Positions 28,394 to 39,552 of a stretch of DNA of 64,000 nucleotides are shown one piece after another (within the stretch, counting starts at the first letter, position 1; each line of letters opens with the position of its first letter). Location of the stretch: positions 153,082 through 217,081 of the forward strand of contig NZ_CH724110.1 in assembly GCF_000153305.1 (NCBI RefSeq). Direction: 5' to 3'. A program made the translations under genes and the position numbers. The stretch is from Oceanicola granulosus HTCC2516. GTDB taxonomy: Bacteria; Pseudomonadota; Alphaproteobacteria; Rhodobacterales; Rhodobacteraceae. The notes beneath the pieces were generated by a model. The model did not search any database and was not told the DNA's origin. It was given only the letters and a program-made list of their open reading frames with translations.

Positions 28394-30334
28394 ATGTCCG
28401 ACGGACCCGTGAGCGTGCGCCGCGAGGGCGCTGTCGCCGTCGTCACCATCGACAACCCGCCGGTCAACGCGACCTCGCAGGCAGTGCGCGCCGGGCTGCT
28501 CGACGCGGTCGCGGCGTGCGACGGGATGGACGTGACGAAGGTGGTGCTGGCCTGTGCCGGGCGGACCTTCGTGGCGGGCGCGGACGTGCGCGAGTTCGAC
28601 AAGCCCCCCGCCCCGCCGCACCTGCCCGACGTGCTGGCGGCCATCGAGGGCGCGGCGGTGCCGTGGGTGGCGGCGATCCACGGCACGGCGCTCGGCGGCG
28701 GGCTGGAGCTGGCGATGGCCTGCCATGCCCGCGTCGCGGCGGCCGACGCGAAGCTGGGCCTGCCGGAGGTGACGCTCGGGCTGATCCCCGGGGCGGGCGG
28801 CACGGTGCGGCTGCCCCGGCTGGTGCCGGCGGAGACGGCGCTCGGGATGGTCGCGGGCGGCCGGCCGGTGCCGGCGCGGCAGGCGCAGGCGGCGGGGCTG
28901 GTGGACGCGCTCGCCGAGGGCGACCTGCTGGAGGCGGCGAAGGCCCACGCCGCCGAGCGCACGCCGACGCTGGCGCGCCCGGTGCGCCGGCTCGGGGACC
29001 GCGCGGCGTACGACGAGGCGGCCGAGGCGCAGCGGCGCAAGGCGCGCGGGCAGCTGTCGGTCGGCGCGGCCGTCGACGCGGTCGACCGCGCGCTGACGCT
29101 GCCGCCCGACGAGGCGCTCGCGGCGGAGCGGGCGGCGTTTCTCGAGCTGAAGGCGTCGGAGCAATCCGCCGCGCTGCGCCACCTGTTCTTCGCCGAGCGC
29201 GCCACCCTGTCGGACCCGCGCTGCAAGGGCGCGCCGCGCCCGGTGGAGCAAGTCGGCGTCGTCGGGGGCGGCACGATGGGCGCGGGCATCGCCGCCGCCT
29301 GCCTGCTCGCGGGCCTCGCCGTCACCCTCGCCGAGCGCGACACGGAGGCCGCCGCCGCCGCGCGGGGGCGGGTCGAGGAGATCCTCGCCGCCAGCGTCGC
29401 GCGGGGCAAGATCGACGATGCGCGGCGCGCCACGCTGCTGGCCGGCTTCGCCGCGACCGCCGACACCGCCGACCTCGCCGGGGCCGACCTCGTGATCGAG
29501 GCGGTGTTCGAGGACATGGACGTGAAGGCCGCCGTCTTCGCCGAGCTCGAGCGCCACACCCGCCCGGACGCGATCCTCGCCACCAACACCTCCTACCTCG
29601 ACGTCGCCGCGCTGGCGCGGAGCCTGCGCGATCCGTCGCGGGTGATCGGGCTGCACTTCTTTTCGCCGGCGCACGTGATGAAGCTGCTGGAGATCGTGCT
29701 CCCCGACGGCGTCGCCGACGATGTCGTCGCCACCGCCGCCCGCCTCGCGCGCCGGCTCGGCAAGATCGCGGTGCTCGCCGGGGTCTGCGACGGGTTCATC
29801 GGCAACCGGATCATGTCGGCCTACCGGCGCGAGGCGGACTACCTGGTGGAGGACGGGGCGAGCCCGTGGGAGGTGGACGCGGCGATGCGCGATTTCGGCT
29901 TCCCGATGGGGGTCTTCGAGATGCAGGACCTCGCCGGGCTCGACATCGCCTGGGCGATGCGCAAGCGCCGCGCCGCCACCCGACCGGCCTCCGAGCGCTA
30001 CGTCGCCATCGCCGACCGCCTCTGCGAGGCGGGTCGGCTCGGGCGCAAGACGGGCGCCGGCTGGTACGACTATGCCGCCGGCGCGCGCGCGCCGAGCCCC
30101 GCCACCGAGCGGATCGTCGCCGAAGAGCGCGCGGCCAAGGAGATCGTGGCGCGGCCGGTATCAAGGGAGGACATCATGGCACGGCTGCTCGGCGCGATGC
30201 AGGCCGAGGGCGCGGCGGTGCTCGCCGAGGGCATCGCCGCGCGGAGCGGCGACATCGACGTCGTGATGGCCAACGGCTACGGCTTCCCGCGCTGGCGCGG
30301 CGGGCCGATGTTCATGGCGGAGCGGACGGACTAG
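28394..30334 (+). CDS. Bifunctional enoyl-CoA hydratase/3-hydroxyacyl-CoA dehydrogenase, C-terminally short
   Basis: The protein has 646 residues. The N-terminal crotonase domain shows AGRTFVAGADVREFD and GTALGGGLELAMACHARVA (about 97-115). From about residue 291 a 3-hydroxyacyl-CoA dehydrogenase domain starts with QVGVVGGGTMGAGIA, then VIEAVFEDMDVK, ATNTSYLDV and GLHFFSPAHVMKLLEIV. This is the FadJ/FadB-like arrangement, giving hydration and NAD-linked oxidation of enoyl-CoA. The protein stops right after GYGFPRWRGGPMFMAERTD, where relatives usually continue for roughly 40-55 residues, so it may be slightly truncated. It is divergent from the big operon and shares its operator region. Confidence 0.92.
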   Translation: MSDGPVSVRREGAVAVVTIDNPPVNATSQAVRAGLLDAVAACDGMDVTKVVLACAGRTFVAGADVREFDKPPAPPHLPDVLAAIEGAAVPWVAAIHGTALGGGLELAMACHARVAAADAKLGLPEVTLGLIPGAGGTVRLPRLVPAETALGMVAGGRPVPARQAQAAGLVDALAEGDLLEAAKAHAAERTPTLARPVRRLGDRAAYDEAAEAQRRKARGQLSVGAAVDAVDRALTLPPDEALAAERAAFLELKASEQSAALRHLFFAERATLSDPRCKGAPRPVEQVGVVGGGTMGAGIAAACLLAGLAVTLAERDTEAAAAARGRVEEILAASVARGKIDDARRATLLAGFAATADTADLAGADLVIEAVFEDMDVKAAVFAELERHTRPDAILATNTSYLDVAALARSLRDPSRVIGLHFFSPAHVMKLLEIVLPDGVADDVVATAARLARRLGKIAVLAGVCDGFIGNRIMSAYRREADYLVEDGASPWEVDAAMRDFGFPMGVFEMQDLAGLDIAWAMRKRRAATRPASERYVAIADRLCEAGRLGRKTGAGWYDYAAGARAPSPATERIVAEERAAKEIVARPVSREDIMARLLGAMQAEGAAVLAEGIAARSGDIDVVMANGYGFPRWRGGPMFMAERTD

Positions 30335-30363
30335 GCGGCGGCGCGAGGTCGCGCTACGTCATT

Positions 30364-30389
30364 GGAAAAAATCCGCAAGAACATACGTT
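30364..30389 (+). promoter_or_regulatory. EcfG-like (general stress response) promoter
   Basis: GGAAA (30364-30368) and CGTT (30386-30389) are separated by 17 bases. The alphaproteobacterial EcfG consensus is GGAAC-N16/17-CGTT, so one base of the -35 deviates. It lies 54 bases before the start of the HWE kinase gene. Confidence 0.5.
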
Positions 30390-30442
30390 CCTCTTCCCGC
30401 GAGATCGCGCTAGGTCGAACCGTACCCAAAGAGGAGACGTCG

Positions 30443-32884
30443 ATGGTGCAAGCCGATCGAGCCGAGGGGCTCGTCCTGCCGGAGGGCGGGGGCGAGATGG
30501 GGGAGCTGATCCGGGCGCATGACTGGTCCGGCACGCCGCTGGGCGATCCGGCGGGCTGGCCGCCGGTGCTGCACACGCTGGTGGCGCTGATGCTCGGCTC
30601 GAGCCAGCCGATGTTCCTCGTCTGGGGCCCGAAGCGCACCACGATCTACAACGACGCCTACGCCGAGATCCTCGCCGGCAAGCACCCGGCGCTGGCCCTG
30701 CCGTTCAACGAGATCTGGCACGAGATCTGGGAGAGCGACCTGCGCGAGATCGTCGAGTGGGCCTACGCCGGCAACGGGCTCCACATGGACGACATCCCGC
30801 TGCGGATGATGCGCAAGGGCTACCCGGAGGAGACGCACTTCTCGTTCTCCTACACGCCGGTGCGCGGAAGTGACGGGACGGTCGAGGGGTTCTTCTGCCC
30901 CTGCCTCGAGATCACCGAGCAGGTGCTCGAGAAGCGCCGCGCCCGGCTGCGCGCGGAACTGACGGAGCAGCTGCGCGACGTGCAGGACCCGGTCGAGGTG
31001 ATGTATATCGCCGCCCGGCTGCTCGGCGAGGTGCTCGGGGTGGAGCAGGCCGGCTATGCCGAGATCGACGCCGACGGCGACACGGCCATCATCGCGAGAG
31101 ACTGGAATTCCGGCGCGATGCAGAGCAATGCCGGCGCGCACCGGCTGATGGACTTCGGACCGGACTTCGTCGCCGATCTGCGCGCGGGGCGCAGCATCGC
31201 CATCGGCGAGGTCCGCGACGACCCCCGGACGAACCCGACGGAGGCGCTCGAGACGTTCGCCGCGCGCGGTGTCCGCGCCTTCCTCAACGTGCCCCGCCTC
31301 CGCGACGGCCGGCTGGTGGCGGTGCTGGCCGTCCACTCGTCGAGTCCGCGGCACTGGCACCCGACCGAGGTCGCGCTCGTCGAGGAGGCGGCCGAGCGGG
31401 TCAACGCGGCGATCGACCACCTGCGTGCCGAGGCGGCCCGGCGCGACAACGAGGCCCGGCTGCGGCGCACCCGCGACGCGGTGGCGCTGGCGACGGAGGC
31501 GTCGCAGCTCGGCTGGTACAGCTGGGACCTCGCGCTCGGCGTCATCAGCGCCGACACGCGGGCGCGCGAGGTCATGTGCCTCGGGCCCGACGAGGGCCGG
31601 ATCGCCGACTGGTTCGCCCGCATCCACCCCGACGACCGCCGCGCCACGCGCGCGATCATCTCCGACAGCCTCAGCGACGGGCGGCCGTTCGACCTCGAGT
31701 ACCGCGTCCTGCATCGCGACGGCAGCCTGCGCCACGTCCACGCCACCGGCACCTACCGCGGCGACGTCGCCGGCGAGACCGGGCTCGGCACCGGGCTGGT
31801 GCGCGACGTGACCGAGCAGAAGCGCTCCGAGGCGCACCAGACGATGCTGATGGCCGAGCTCGATCACCGGGTGAAGAACATCCTCGCCGTGGTGCAGTCG
31901 ATCGCCCGCCAGAGCCGCGGCCGCGCCGCCGTCGACGCCACCGAAGCCGCCGACCTGCTCGTCGGCCGGATCGACGCGCTGGCCCGCTCGCACACGCTGC
32001 TGGCGCGCAGTCGCTGGCAGGGGGCGGCGCTGGCCGAGCTGATCGGCACCGCCGTCGCCCCCTATCGCGGCGCCCGCGCCGAGCGGGTGGTGGCGGACGG
32101 GCCGGCGCTGAAGGTGACGCCGAAGGCCGCGCAGACCCTGACGCTGGCGCTGCACGAGCTGGCGACGAACGCCGCCAAGTACGGCGCGCTTTCGCGCGAG
32201 GACGGGCAGGTGAGCGCACGCTGGGGCTGGCAGGCGGGCGAGGGCGGCCGGCGGCTGGTGCTCGACTGGCGCGAGCAGGGGGGGCCGCGCATCGAGGGGC
32301 GCCCCCAGCGCAAGGGCTTCGGCTCGCGGCTGATCGAGCGCACGCTGGCCTACGAGCTCGGCGGCACCGTAACGCTGGACTATGCGCCCGAGGGGCTGCG
32401 GGCGCGGTTCGACCTGCCGCTCGACAAGCTGCGGGTGGAGGACGGCGAAGACGGCGAGGCCGGCCCCGCGCTGCCGGAGGGCGAGCTTCCCGCACCCTTT
32501 GCGCGCGAGTCGCTGCGGGGGCTGCGGGTGCTGGTGGCCGAGGACGAGCACCTGATCGGCGAGGAGACCGCCGCGACGCTGGAGGCCGCCGGCTGCGCCG
32601 TGATCGGGCCCGTGGCGACGCAGCAGGAGGCGCTGGAGATGGCGGTGGGCGCGGAATACGACGCGGCCGTGATGGACATCAATCTCGCCGGCACCTTCAG
32701 CTGGCCCGCCGCCCGCGCCGTGCGCGCCCGGATGATCCCGCTGGTCTTCGCCACGGGCTATTCCGTCGCCATGGAGCCGCCGCACGATCTCGCCGGGACG
32801 CCCCGGATCGAGAAGCCGCTCGATCCCGACCGTCTCCTCGCCGCGCTCGCCAGCACCGTGGCCCGGGAGAGCGCGGCGGAGTAG
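30443..32884 (+). CDS. Hybrid HWE-type sensor histidine kinase (PAS-GAF-PAS-HWE-REC)
   Basis: From ATG at 30443 (AGGAG 7 bases upstream) the protein has 813 residues and no membrane helices. A PAS-like domain spans about 30-165, a GAF domain about 175-345 and a second PAS about 360-465. The phosphoacceptor is H475 in AELDHRVKN. The HWE class hallmarks are present: LHELATNAAKYGAL (about 568-581) and LDWREQGGP (W-x-E, about 607). A receiver domain follows (LRVLVAEDEHLIGEE from about 694, acceptor Asp at 745 in VMDINLA). HWE kinases often feed light, redox or general stress signalling through PhyR-type regulators. The EcfG-like promoter supports a stress link. The open frame runs 27 codons further upstream without a ribosome site. 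Confidence 0.92.
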   Translation: MVQADRAEGLVLPEGGGEMGELIRAHDWSGTPLGDPAGWPPVLHTLVALMLGSSQPMFLVWGPKRTTIYNDAYAEILAGKHPALALPFNEIWHEIWESDLREIVEWAYAGNGLHMDDIPLRMMRKGYPEETHFSFSYTPVRGSDGTVEGFFCPCLEITEQVLEKRRARLRAELTEQLRDVQDPVEVMYIAARLLGEVLGVEQAGYAEIDADGDTAIIARDWNSGAMQSNAGAHRLMDFGPDFVADLRAGRSIAIGEVRDDPRTNPTEALETFAARGVRAFLNVPRLRDGRLVAVLAVHSSSPRHWHPTEVALVEEAAERVNAAIDHLRAEAARRDNEARLRRTRDAVALATEASQLGWYSWDLALGVISADTRAREVMCLGPDEGRIADWFARIHPDDRRATRAIISDSLSDGRPFDLEYRVLHRDGSLRHVHATGTYRGDVAGETGLGTGLVRDVTEQKRSEAHQTMLMAELDHRVKNILAVVQSIARQSRGRAAVDATEAADLLVGRIDALARSHTLLARSRWQGAALAELIGTAVAPYRGARAERVVADGPALKVTPKAAQTLTLALHELATNAAKYGALSREDGQVSARWGWQAGEGGRRLVLDWREQGGPRIEGRPQRKGFGSRLIERTLAYELGGTVTLDYAPEGLRARFDLPLDKLRVEDGEDGEAGPALPEGELPAPFARESLRGLRVLVAEDEHLIGEETAATLEAAGCAVIGPVATQQEALEMAVGAEYDAAVMDINLAGTFSWPAARAVRARMIPLVFATGYSVAMEPPHDLAGTPRIEKPLDPDRLLAALASTVARESAAE

Positions 32885-32888
32885 CGCC

Positions 32889-35071
32889 TCATTCCAGCGC
32901 CGCGAGCACCCGGTCGGGGGTGGCGGGGAAGTCGCGCAGGCGGGCGCCGCAGGCGTGGTGGATGGCGTTGAGGATCGCGCCCGCGGCGCCGCAGATGCCG
33001 AGCTCGCCGATGCCCTTGGCCTGCATCGGCCCCGCCCACGGGTCGCGCTCCTCGAGGAGGTGGACGTCGAGCGGCGGGACGTCGGCATTGACCGGCACGT
33101 GGTACTCGGCGAGGTCGCGGTTGACGACGTGGCCGTCGCGGCGGTCGTGGGTCATCGTCTCGGTCAGGGCCATGCCGATGCCCCAGATCATGCCGCCGTG
33201 GCACTGGGAGCGGGCGGTGCGGCGGTTGAGGATGCGGCCCGCCGAGAAGGTGCCCTGCATCCGGCGCATGCGCACCTCGCCCGTCACGTCGTTCACCGCG
33301 ACCTCGGCGAAATGGGCGCCGTAGGTGGCCTGGCGGACCTTCTCGGCGGCATCGCCCGGCTTGACGTGGCCCGTGCCGGTCAGCTCCGCGCCGGAGAGGA
33401 TGTCGGCGAGGTCCTGGCGGGTGTTGCCGGCGGTGGCGGTGCCGTCCTTGAGGGTCAGCTCGGCCTCGTCGCAGCCGAGCCGCGCGGCGATCTGGCGGCG
33501 CAGCTCCATGGCGGCGAGCCAGACGGCGGTGCCGGTGGAGGCCGCGCCGACGGAGCCGCCGGAGCCGGAGCCGGGGGGCAGGGCGGTGTCGCCGAGCCGG
33601 ACCTCGGTTTGCGCGAGCGGCAGCCCGAGCAGCTCGGCGGCGACCTGCTGGAAGATCGCGTAGCTGCCGGTGCCGATGTCGGTCATGTCGGTCTCGACCA
33701 CCGCGCCCGCGCCGTGGAGCCGGATGCGGGCCTGCGCCTCCACCACCATGTTGACGCGGAACGCCGCCGCCATGCCGGTGCCGATCCACCACTCGCCCTC
33801 GCGCCGCTGGCGCGGGGCCATGGGGCGCCCGGACCAGCCGAAGCGCTCGGCGCCGTCCAGCAGCGCGGCCTTCAGGCGGTGCGAGGAGAAGGGCACGCCG
33901 CGCTCGGGGTCTTCCTCGGGGATGTTGCGCAGCCGCAGCTCGACCGGGTCCACCCCGGCGGCGTAGGCGAGCTCGTCCATCGCCACCTCGGAGGCCGTCA
34001 CGCCCACCGCCTCGCCCGGCGCGCGCACCGAGCCGGCGGCGGGGCGGTGGATGCGGGCGATGCGGATGCCGAGGGTGCGGGCCGCGCCGGGATAGGCGAA
34101 GTGACTCGCCTGCACGACGGGCTCGGCGAACGTCTCCTCGGGCAGGTTCGACACCAGCGCCTCGTGGCCCAGCCCGATCAGCCGGCCGTCGGCGTCGGCG
34201 GCGAGGCGGATGCGCTGGCGGGTCTCGGAGCGGCGGGTGTTGACCTCGAACACGTTGCGGCGGTGCTGCACCACGCGCACCGGCTGGCCCAGCTCCATCG
34301 CCGCCAGCGCCGCGGCGACGCAATCGGCGGAAATGCCGAGCTTGGAGCCGAAGCCGCCGCCCACGTAGGGCGCGAGGATGCGGACGTGTTCGGCGGAGAG
34401 CCCGACGCTGTCGGCCAGTTCGTTGCGGTTGAAGCGCAGCATCTGCAGGGCGCCGCGCAGGGTCAGGGTGGTGCCGTCCCATTCGGCGACGGCGGCGTGC
34501 GGCTCCATCGCGGCGGAGTTCATCGAGGAGGTGGTGTAGTCCGCGTCGATGGTCAGCGCGGCGTTGCGCATGGCGGCGTCGAGATCGCCCTGCGAGGACT
34601 GCTTGGCCTCGGGCACCTCCGGCTCGACGGCGTCCGGGTCGATGGGAAGGTCGGTGCGCTCGATCGCCACTTCGAGCCGCTGCGCCGCGTGGCGGGCCTG
34701 CTCGAAGGTCTCGGCGACGACGAGCGCGATGGGCTGGCCGACGTAGGCGGCCTCGTCGACGCCCTGCACCGGGGCCTCGTCGGCCATGCCCTGCGCCGCG
34801 TTGCGCACCATCCGGGCATCGCGCAGGACCGCGCGCACGCCGGGCATGGCGCGTACCGCCTCGAGGTTGGGGCAGCGCACCGCGCCGATGCCGGGCGCGC
34901 GGCGGAGCACGCCGTGGAGCATCCCCTCCGGGTGCGCCTCGGCGGCGTAGGTGGCCCGGCCGGTCGCCTTGGCGAGGCCGTCGGGTCGGGCGCTGTCGCG
35001 GCCGAGCACGCCCTGCGCCATGTCGTCGGTGCGGTTGACGGTCTCGGGGCCGTCGATCTTCATCTCGATGG

Positions 35072-35075
<4 letters not shown>
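32889..35075 (-). CDS. paoC: Molybdopterin subunit of aldehyde oxidoreductase (xanthine oxidase family, PaoC-like)
   Basis: From ATG at 35075 the protein has 728 residues, matching E. coli PaoC/YagR. Family landmarks are [29 protein letters not shown] (about 255), the RAPGEAVG loop near 380 and [12 protein letters not shown]. The active-site Glu is expected in [13 protein letters not shown] near the C-terminus. It binds molybdenum-cytosine-dinucleotide and oxidises aldehydes to acids. It is last of a three-gene operon and overlaps paoB by 4 bases. No XdhC/PaoD-type maturation factor is visible in the window. Confidence 0.92.
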
Positions 35076-36039
<964 letters not shown>

Positions 36040-36043
<4 letters not shown>

Positions 36044-36558
36044 TCCGTCGCCTCCGTCTTGCCGCGGCGGGCGACCTCGGTGATCGCGGCGTTGATGCCG
36101 GGGTAGCAGGAGCAGCGGCAGAGGTTGCCGCTCATCCGCTCCGCCAGCTCGTCGTGGGTCAGCTCCACCGGGCAGTCGAGGCTGGCGCTGACGTGGCTCG
36201 GCCAGCCGGCGGCCACCTCGTCGAGCATCGCCGTCGCCGAGCAGATCTGGCCCGGCGTGCAATAGCCGCACTGCATCCCGTCATGGGCGACGAACGCCTC
36301 CTGCAGCGGCGACGGGCCGCCCTCGGCCAGCCCCTCGATGGTGGTGACCTCGTCGCCGTCGTGCATCACGGCGAGGCAGAGGCAGGAATTCACCCGCCGT
36401 CCGTTGAGCAGCACGGTGCAGGCCCCGCACTGGCCGTGGTCGCAGCCCTTCTTGCTCCCGGTCAGGTGGAGATGGTCGCGCAGGGCGTCGAGCAGGGTGA
36501 CGCGCGGGTCGAGGTCGAGCGTGTGGTCCTGCCCGTTGACGGTGATCGTGACAGCCAT
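36040..36558 (-). CDS. paoA: [2Fe-2S] subunit of aldehyde oxidoreductase (PaoA-like)
   Basis: The protein has 172 residues. Plant-type ferredoxin Cys motif [16 protein letters not shown] (about 38-53, plus C58 in NSC) and the second cluster motifs CGYCTPGQ and [10 protein letters not shown] are complete. E. coli PaoA carries a Tat signal, whereas this protein begins directly with the ferredoxin domain ([10 protein letters not shown]), so the complex is probably cytoplasmic. It starts the paoABC operon; GGAGGGACGC precedes the ATG. Confidence 0.93.
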
Positions 36559-36654
36559 GCGCGTCCCTCCTGCAGCAACAGGTTGGACAACGCGGGGTGG
36601 AGCGGGACGTTCCGTGCTCGGGATGAACCGAAGGGCGGCGGCCTTCGTCCCGGC

Positions 36655-37713
36655 TCAGTTCAGGCGGTCGCCGGTCTCGGGGGAGAACAGGTGGATCGCC
36701 TCGGGGGCGACGCGCAGGGGGATGATCTCGCCGCTGCCGTTGGTCCGGTGGACACCGGCGAGGCAGGCGGTGAAGGGGGCCTCGGCCTGGTCGAGCTGGC
36801 CGTGGAGGAGGGTGTTGGCGCCGAGGGGTTCGGAGAGGCGGACGCGCAGGCGGAGGGGGCTGTCGGGGTCGGGCAGGGCGTGTTCGGGGCGCAGGCCGAG
36901 CTTGACGGGGCCGTCGGGCAGGCCGGCGGGTGCGGGGCCGAGGGCGGCGCTGCCGAGGCGCATCTCGCCGGCCTCGATGCGGCCGTCGAGGACGTTCATG
37001 GACGGGCTGCCGATGAACTGCGCGGCGAACAGGGTGGCGGGGCGCTCGTAGACGTCGAGCGGCTTGCCGATCTGCTCGGCGCGGCCGGCGTTCATCACGA
37101 TCATCCGGTCGGCCATGGTCATCGCCTCGACCTGGTCGTGGGTGACGTAGAGCGAGGTGACGCCGATGCGCTCCTGCAGCTCCTTGATCTCGAGCCGCAT
37201 CTGCACCCGCAGCTTGGCGTCGAGGTTGGAGAGTGGCTCGTCGAACAGGAACACCTTCGGCTCGCGCACGATGGCGCGGCCCATCGCGACGCGCTGGCGC
37301 TGCCCGCCCGAGAGCGCCTTGGGGCGGCGGTCGAGGTAGTCGGAGAGCTGCAGCAGCGCGGCGGCCTCGTCGACCTTGGCGGCGATCTGCCGTTTCGGCG
37401 TGCCGGCGATCTTGAGCCCGTAGCCCATGTTCTGGCGCACCGTCATGTGCGGGTAGAGGGCGTAGTTCTGGAACACCATCGCGATGTCGCGCTCCATCGG
37501 CTCGCGCTCGTTGACCCGCGAGCCGTCGATGCGGATCTCGCCGTCGCTGACGCTCTCGAGCCCGGCCACCATGCGCAGCAGGGTGGACTTGCCGCAGCCC
37601 GAGGGGCCGACGATGACGATGAACTCGCCGTCGTCGATCTCGGTGCTGACGCCGTGGATCACCTCGGTCTTGCCGAAGCGCTTCTTGATGTTCCGGAGCT
37701 CTACGGTCGCCAT
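36655..37713 (-). CDS. ugpC: UgpC, ATPase of the sn-glycerol-3-phosphate ABC importer
   Basis: The protein has 352 residues, standard for UgpC/MalK-type ATPases. Walker A is GPSGCGKST (about 36-44), the Q-loop [10 protein letters not shown], signature LSGGQRQR, Walker [13 protein letters not shown] and H-loop YVTHDQ. The C-terminal OB-like regulatory domain ends in [16 protein letters not shown]. It is last of ugpBAEC; its ATG overlaps the ugpE stop by one base (TAATG). It drives uptake of glycerol-3-phosphate or glycerophosphodiesters. Confidence 0.94.
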   Translation of the reverse strand: MATVELRNIKKRFGKTEVIHGVSTEIDDGEFIVIVGPSGCGKSTLLRMVAGLESVSDGEIRIDGSRVNEREPMERDIAMVFQNYALYPHMTVRQNMGYGLKIAGTPKRQIAAKVDEAAALLQLSDYLDRRPKALSGGQRQRVAMGRAIVREPKVFLFDEPLSNLDAKLRVQMRLEIKELQERIGVTSLYVTHDQVEAMTMADRMIVMNAGRAEQIGKPLDVYERPATLFAAQFIGSPSMNVLDGRIEAGEMRLGSAALGPAPAGLPDGPVKLGLRPEHALPDPDSPLRLRVRLSEPLGANTLLHGQLDQAEAPFTACLAGVHRTNGSGEIIPLRVAPEAIHLFSPETGDRLN

Positions 37714-38549
37714 TATTTCTCGCTGTCCACCAATCCGCGGATGAAGAGTTTCTGCATCGAGACCACCACGATCACCGGCGGGATCATCGCGAGGATCGAG
37801 GTCGCCATGATCACCGGCCATTCGGCGATGTCGTCGCCCGAGGGGAACATCTGCTTGATGCCCATGACGATGGTGTTCATCGACGGGTCGGTGGTGATGA
37901 GCAGCGGCCAGAGGTACTGGTTCCAGCCGTAGATGAAGAGGATGACGAAGAGCGCCGCGATGTTGGTCCGGCTCATCGGCAGCACGATGTCCCAGAAGAA
38001 GCGCATCGGCTTCGCCCCGTCGACCCGGGCGGCCTCGGCGAGCTCGTCGGGGATCGTCAGGAAGAACTGGCGGAACAGGAACGTCGCCGTCGCCGAGGCG
38101 ATCAGCGGGAAGATCAGCCCGGAGTAGCTGTTGAGCATCCCGAAGCCGGCGACCACCTCGTAGGTGGGCACGATGCGCACCTCGACCGGCAGCATCAGCG
38201 TCAGGAAGATGGTCCAGAAGAAGAAGGTGCGGCCCGGGAAGCGAAAATAGACGATCGCGAAGGCCGACAGCAGCGAGATGACGATCTTGCCCACGGCGAT
38301 GCCGATGGCCATCACCAGGCTGTTGAGCAGCATCGTCGCGACGGGGACGTTGACGCCGGACAGCAGCGCCTCGCGGTAGTTCTCGAAGAACCGGTCGCCG
38401 GGCCAGAGCGGCATCGGGGGCCGGGCGATCTCGGGCTGGGTCACGGTGGAGGCGACGAAGGCGAGCCAGATCGGGAAGAACACGACCAGCACGCCGAGGA
38501 TCAGCAGGGCATGGGTCAGCCACAGGCTCGCGCCGCGCCGCTCGACCAT
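37713..38549 (-). CDS. ugpE: UgpE, permease of the sn-glycerol-3-phosphate ABC importer
   Basis: From ATG at 38549 the protein has 278 residues and about six hydrophobic helices. Segments such as [11 protein letters not shown]-like [40 protein letters not shown] (the EAA loop) and the C-terminus RGLVDSEK match E. coli UgpE closely. The start MVERR aligns with the E. coli MIENR start. An in-frame TTG at 38624 overlapping the ugpA stop would add 25 mostly Pro/Ala residues and is less likely. Confidence 0.93.
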   Translation of the reverse strand: MVERRGASLWLTHALLILGVLVVFFPIWLAFVASTVTQPEIARPPMPLWPGDRFFENYREALLSGVNVPVATMLLNSLVMAIGIAVGKIVISLLSAFAIVYFRFPGRTFFFWTIFLTLMLPVEVRIVPTYEVVAGFGMLNSYSGLIFPLIASATATFLFRQFFLTIPDELAEAARVDGAKPMRFFWDIVLPMSRTNIAALFVILFIYGWNQYLWPLLITTDPSMNTIVMGIKQMFPSGDDIAEWPVIMATSILAMIPPVIVVVSMQKLFIRGLVDSEK

Positions 38550-38620
38550 GCCGGGCGGCGGCTCGGCGGCGCGGCGGCCCGAGGGCTGCGCCGGGCCGGG
38601 GCCGATATCATGGGTGGCGG

Positions 38621-39502
38621 TCAATAATGCACCCTCCGCTCCACGAACCGGAACTGCAGCACCGTCAGCAGCCCCACCACGACGAGCAGCACCACCGACT
38701 GCGCCGCCGACGAGCCGAGATCCTGCCCCACGAAGCCGTCGGCGTAGACCTTGTAGACGAGGATCGTCGTCGCCTGCTGGGGGCCGCCCGAGGTGATCGT
38801 GTGGATCACGCCGAAGGTCTCGAAGAAGGCGTAGACCACGTTGACCACGAGCAGGAAGAAGGTAGTCGGCGAGATCAGCGGCAGCACGATGGTGAAGAAG
38901 CGCCGCCAGAAATGCGCGCCGTCGATCGCCGCCGCCTCGATCACCGATTTCGGCACCGCCTGCAGCGCCGCGAAGAAGAACAGGAAGTTGTAGCTGATCC
39001 GCCCCCAGGACGAGGCGACCACGACGAGGCCCATCGCCTCGGTCTCGTTGAGCACGTGGTTCCAGTCGTAGCCGAGCCGGCCGAGGTACCAGGCGACGAC
39101 GCCGACGCGGGTGTTGAACATGAACAGCCACAGCACGCCCGCCACGGCGGGCGCGACGGCGTAGGGCCAGATCAGCAGCGTGCGGTAGGTGCCCGCGCCC
39201 TTGATGAGCCGGTCGGCCATGACCGCGAGGAACAGGGCCGGGATCATCGAGGTGAGGGTGACGAGGGTGGAGAAGAGCGCCGTCGTGACGAAGGAGGCGA
39301 GGTAGTAGCGGTTGCCGAAGAGGTACTCGAAGTTGCCGAGCCCGACATATTCCATCGACAGGCCGAACGGATCGGGGATGAACAGCGACTGCCAGATCGC
39401 CTGGCCCGCCGGATAGAAGAAGAAGACGGCCGAGATCACGACCTGCGGCGCCACCAGCAGCAGCGGCAGCATCCAGCCCTTGAAGGTGACGCGTTTTTCC
39501 AT
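38621..39502 (-). CDS. ugpA: UgpA, permease of the sn-glycerol-3-phosphate ABC importer
   Basis: The protein has 293 residues with about six transmembrane helices. The motif [15 protein letters not shown] near residue 28-42, the EAA loop [20 protein letters not shown] and the tail [10 protein letters not shown] are typical of UgpA. It forms the membrane pore with UgpE. The gene begins 50 bases after ugpB, across a strong stem-loop. Confidence 0.94.
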   Translation of the reverse strand: MEKRVTFKGWMLPLLLVAPQVVISAVFFFYPAGQAIWQSLFIPDPFGLSMEYVGLGNFEYLFGNRYYLASFVTTALFSTLVTLTSMIPALFLAVMADRLIKGAGTYRTLLIWPYAVAPAVAGVLWLFMFNTRVGVVAWYLGRLGYDWNHVLNETEAMGLVVVASSWGRISYNFLFFFAALQAVPKSVIEAAAIDGAHFWRRFFTIVLPLISPTTFFLLVVNVVYAFFETFGVIHTITSGGPQQATTILVYKVYADGFVGQDLGSSAAQSVVLLVVVGLLTVLQFRFVERRVHY

Positions 39503-39518
39503 CCCGGTCCCGGTGGAG

Positions 39519-39545
39519 CGCCGGGCGGCGCGGGGCCGCCCGGCG
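39519..39545. other. GC-rich stem-loop between ugpB and ugpA
   Basis: CGCCGGGCGGC (39519-39529) pairs with GCCGCCCGGCG (39535-39545) around a 5-base loop, 7 bases after the ugpB stop. No T-tract follows in the direction of transcription. It resembles the intergenic hairpins that raise binding-protein levels over permeases in other ABC operons. Confidence 0.75.
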
Positions 39546-39552
39546 TCTCGCC

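Noticed and set aside
26044-30522. A + strand open frame of about 1490 codons across the flavoprotein and hydratase genes
   Set aside because: It is antisense to the flavoprotein and out of frame with the genuine hydratase/dehydrogenase. The product is low-complexity Arg/Gly/Ala with no motifs.
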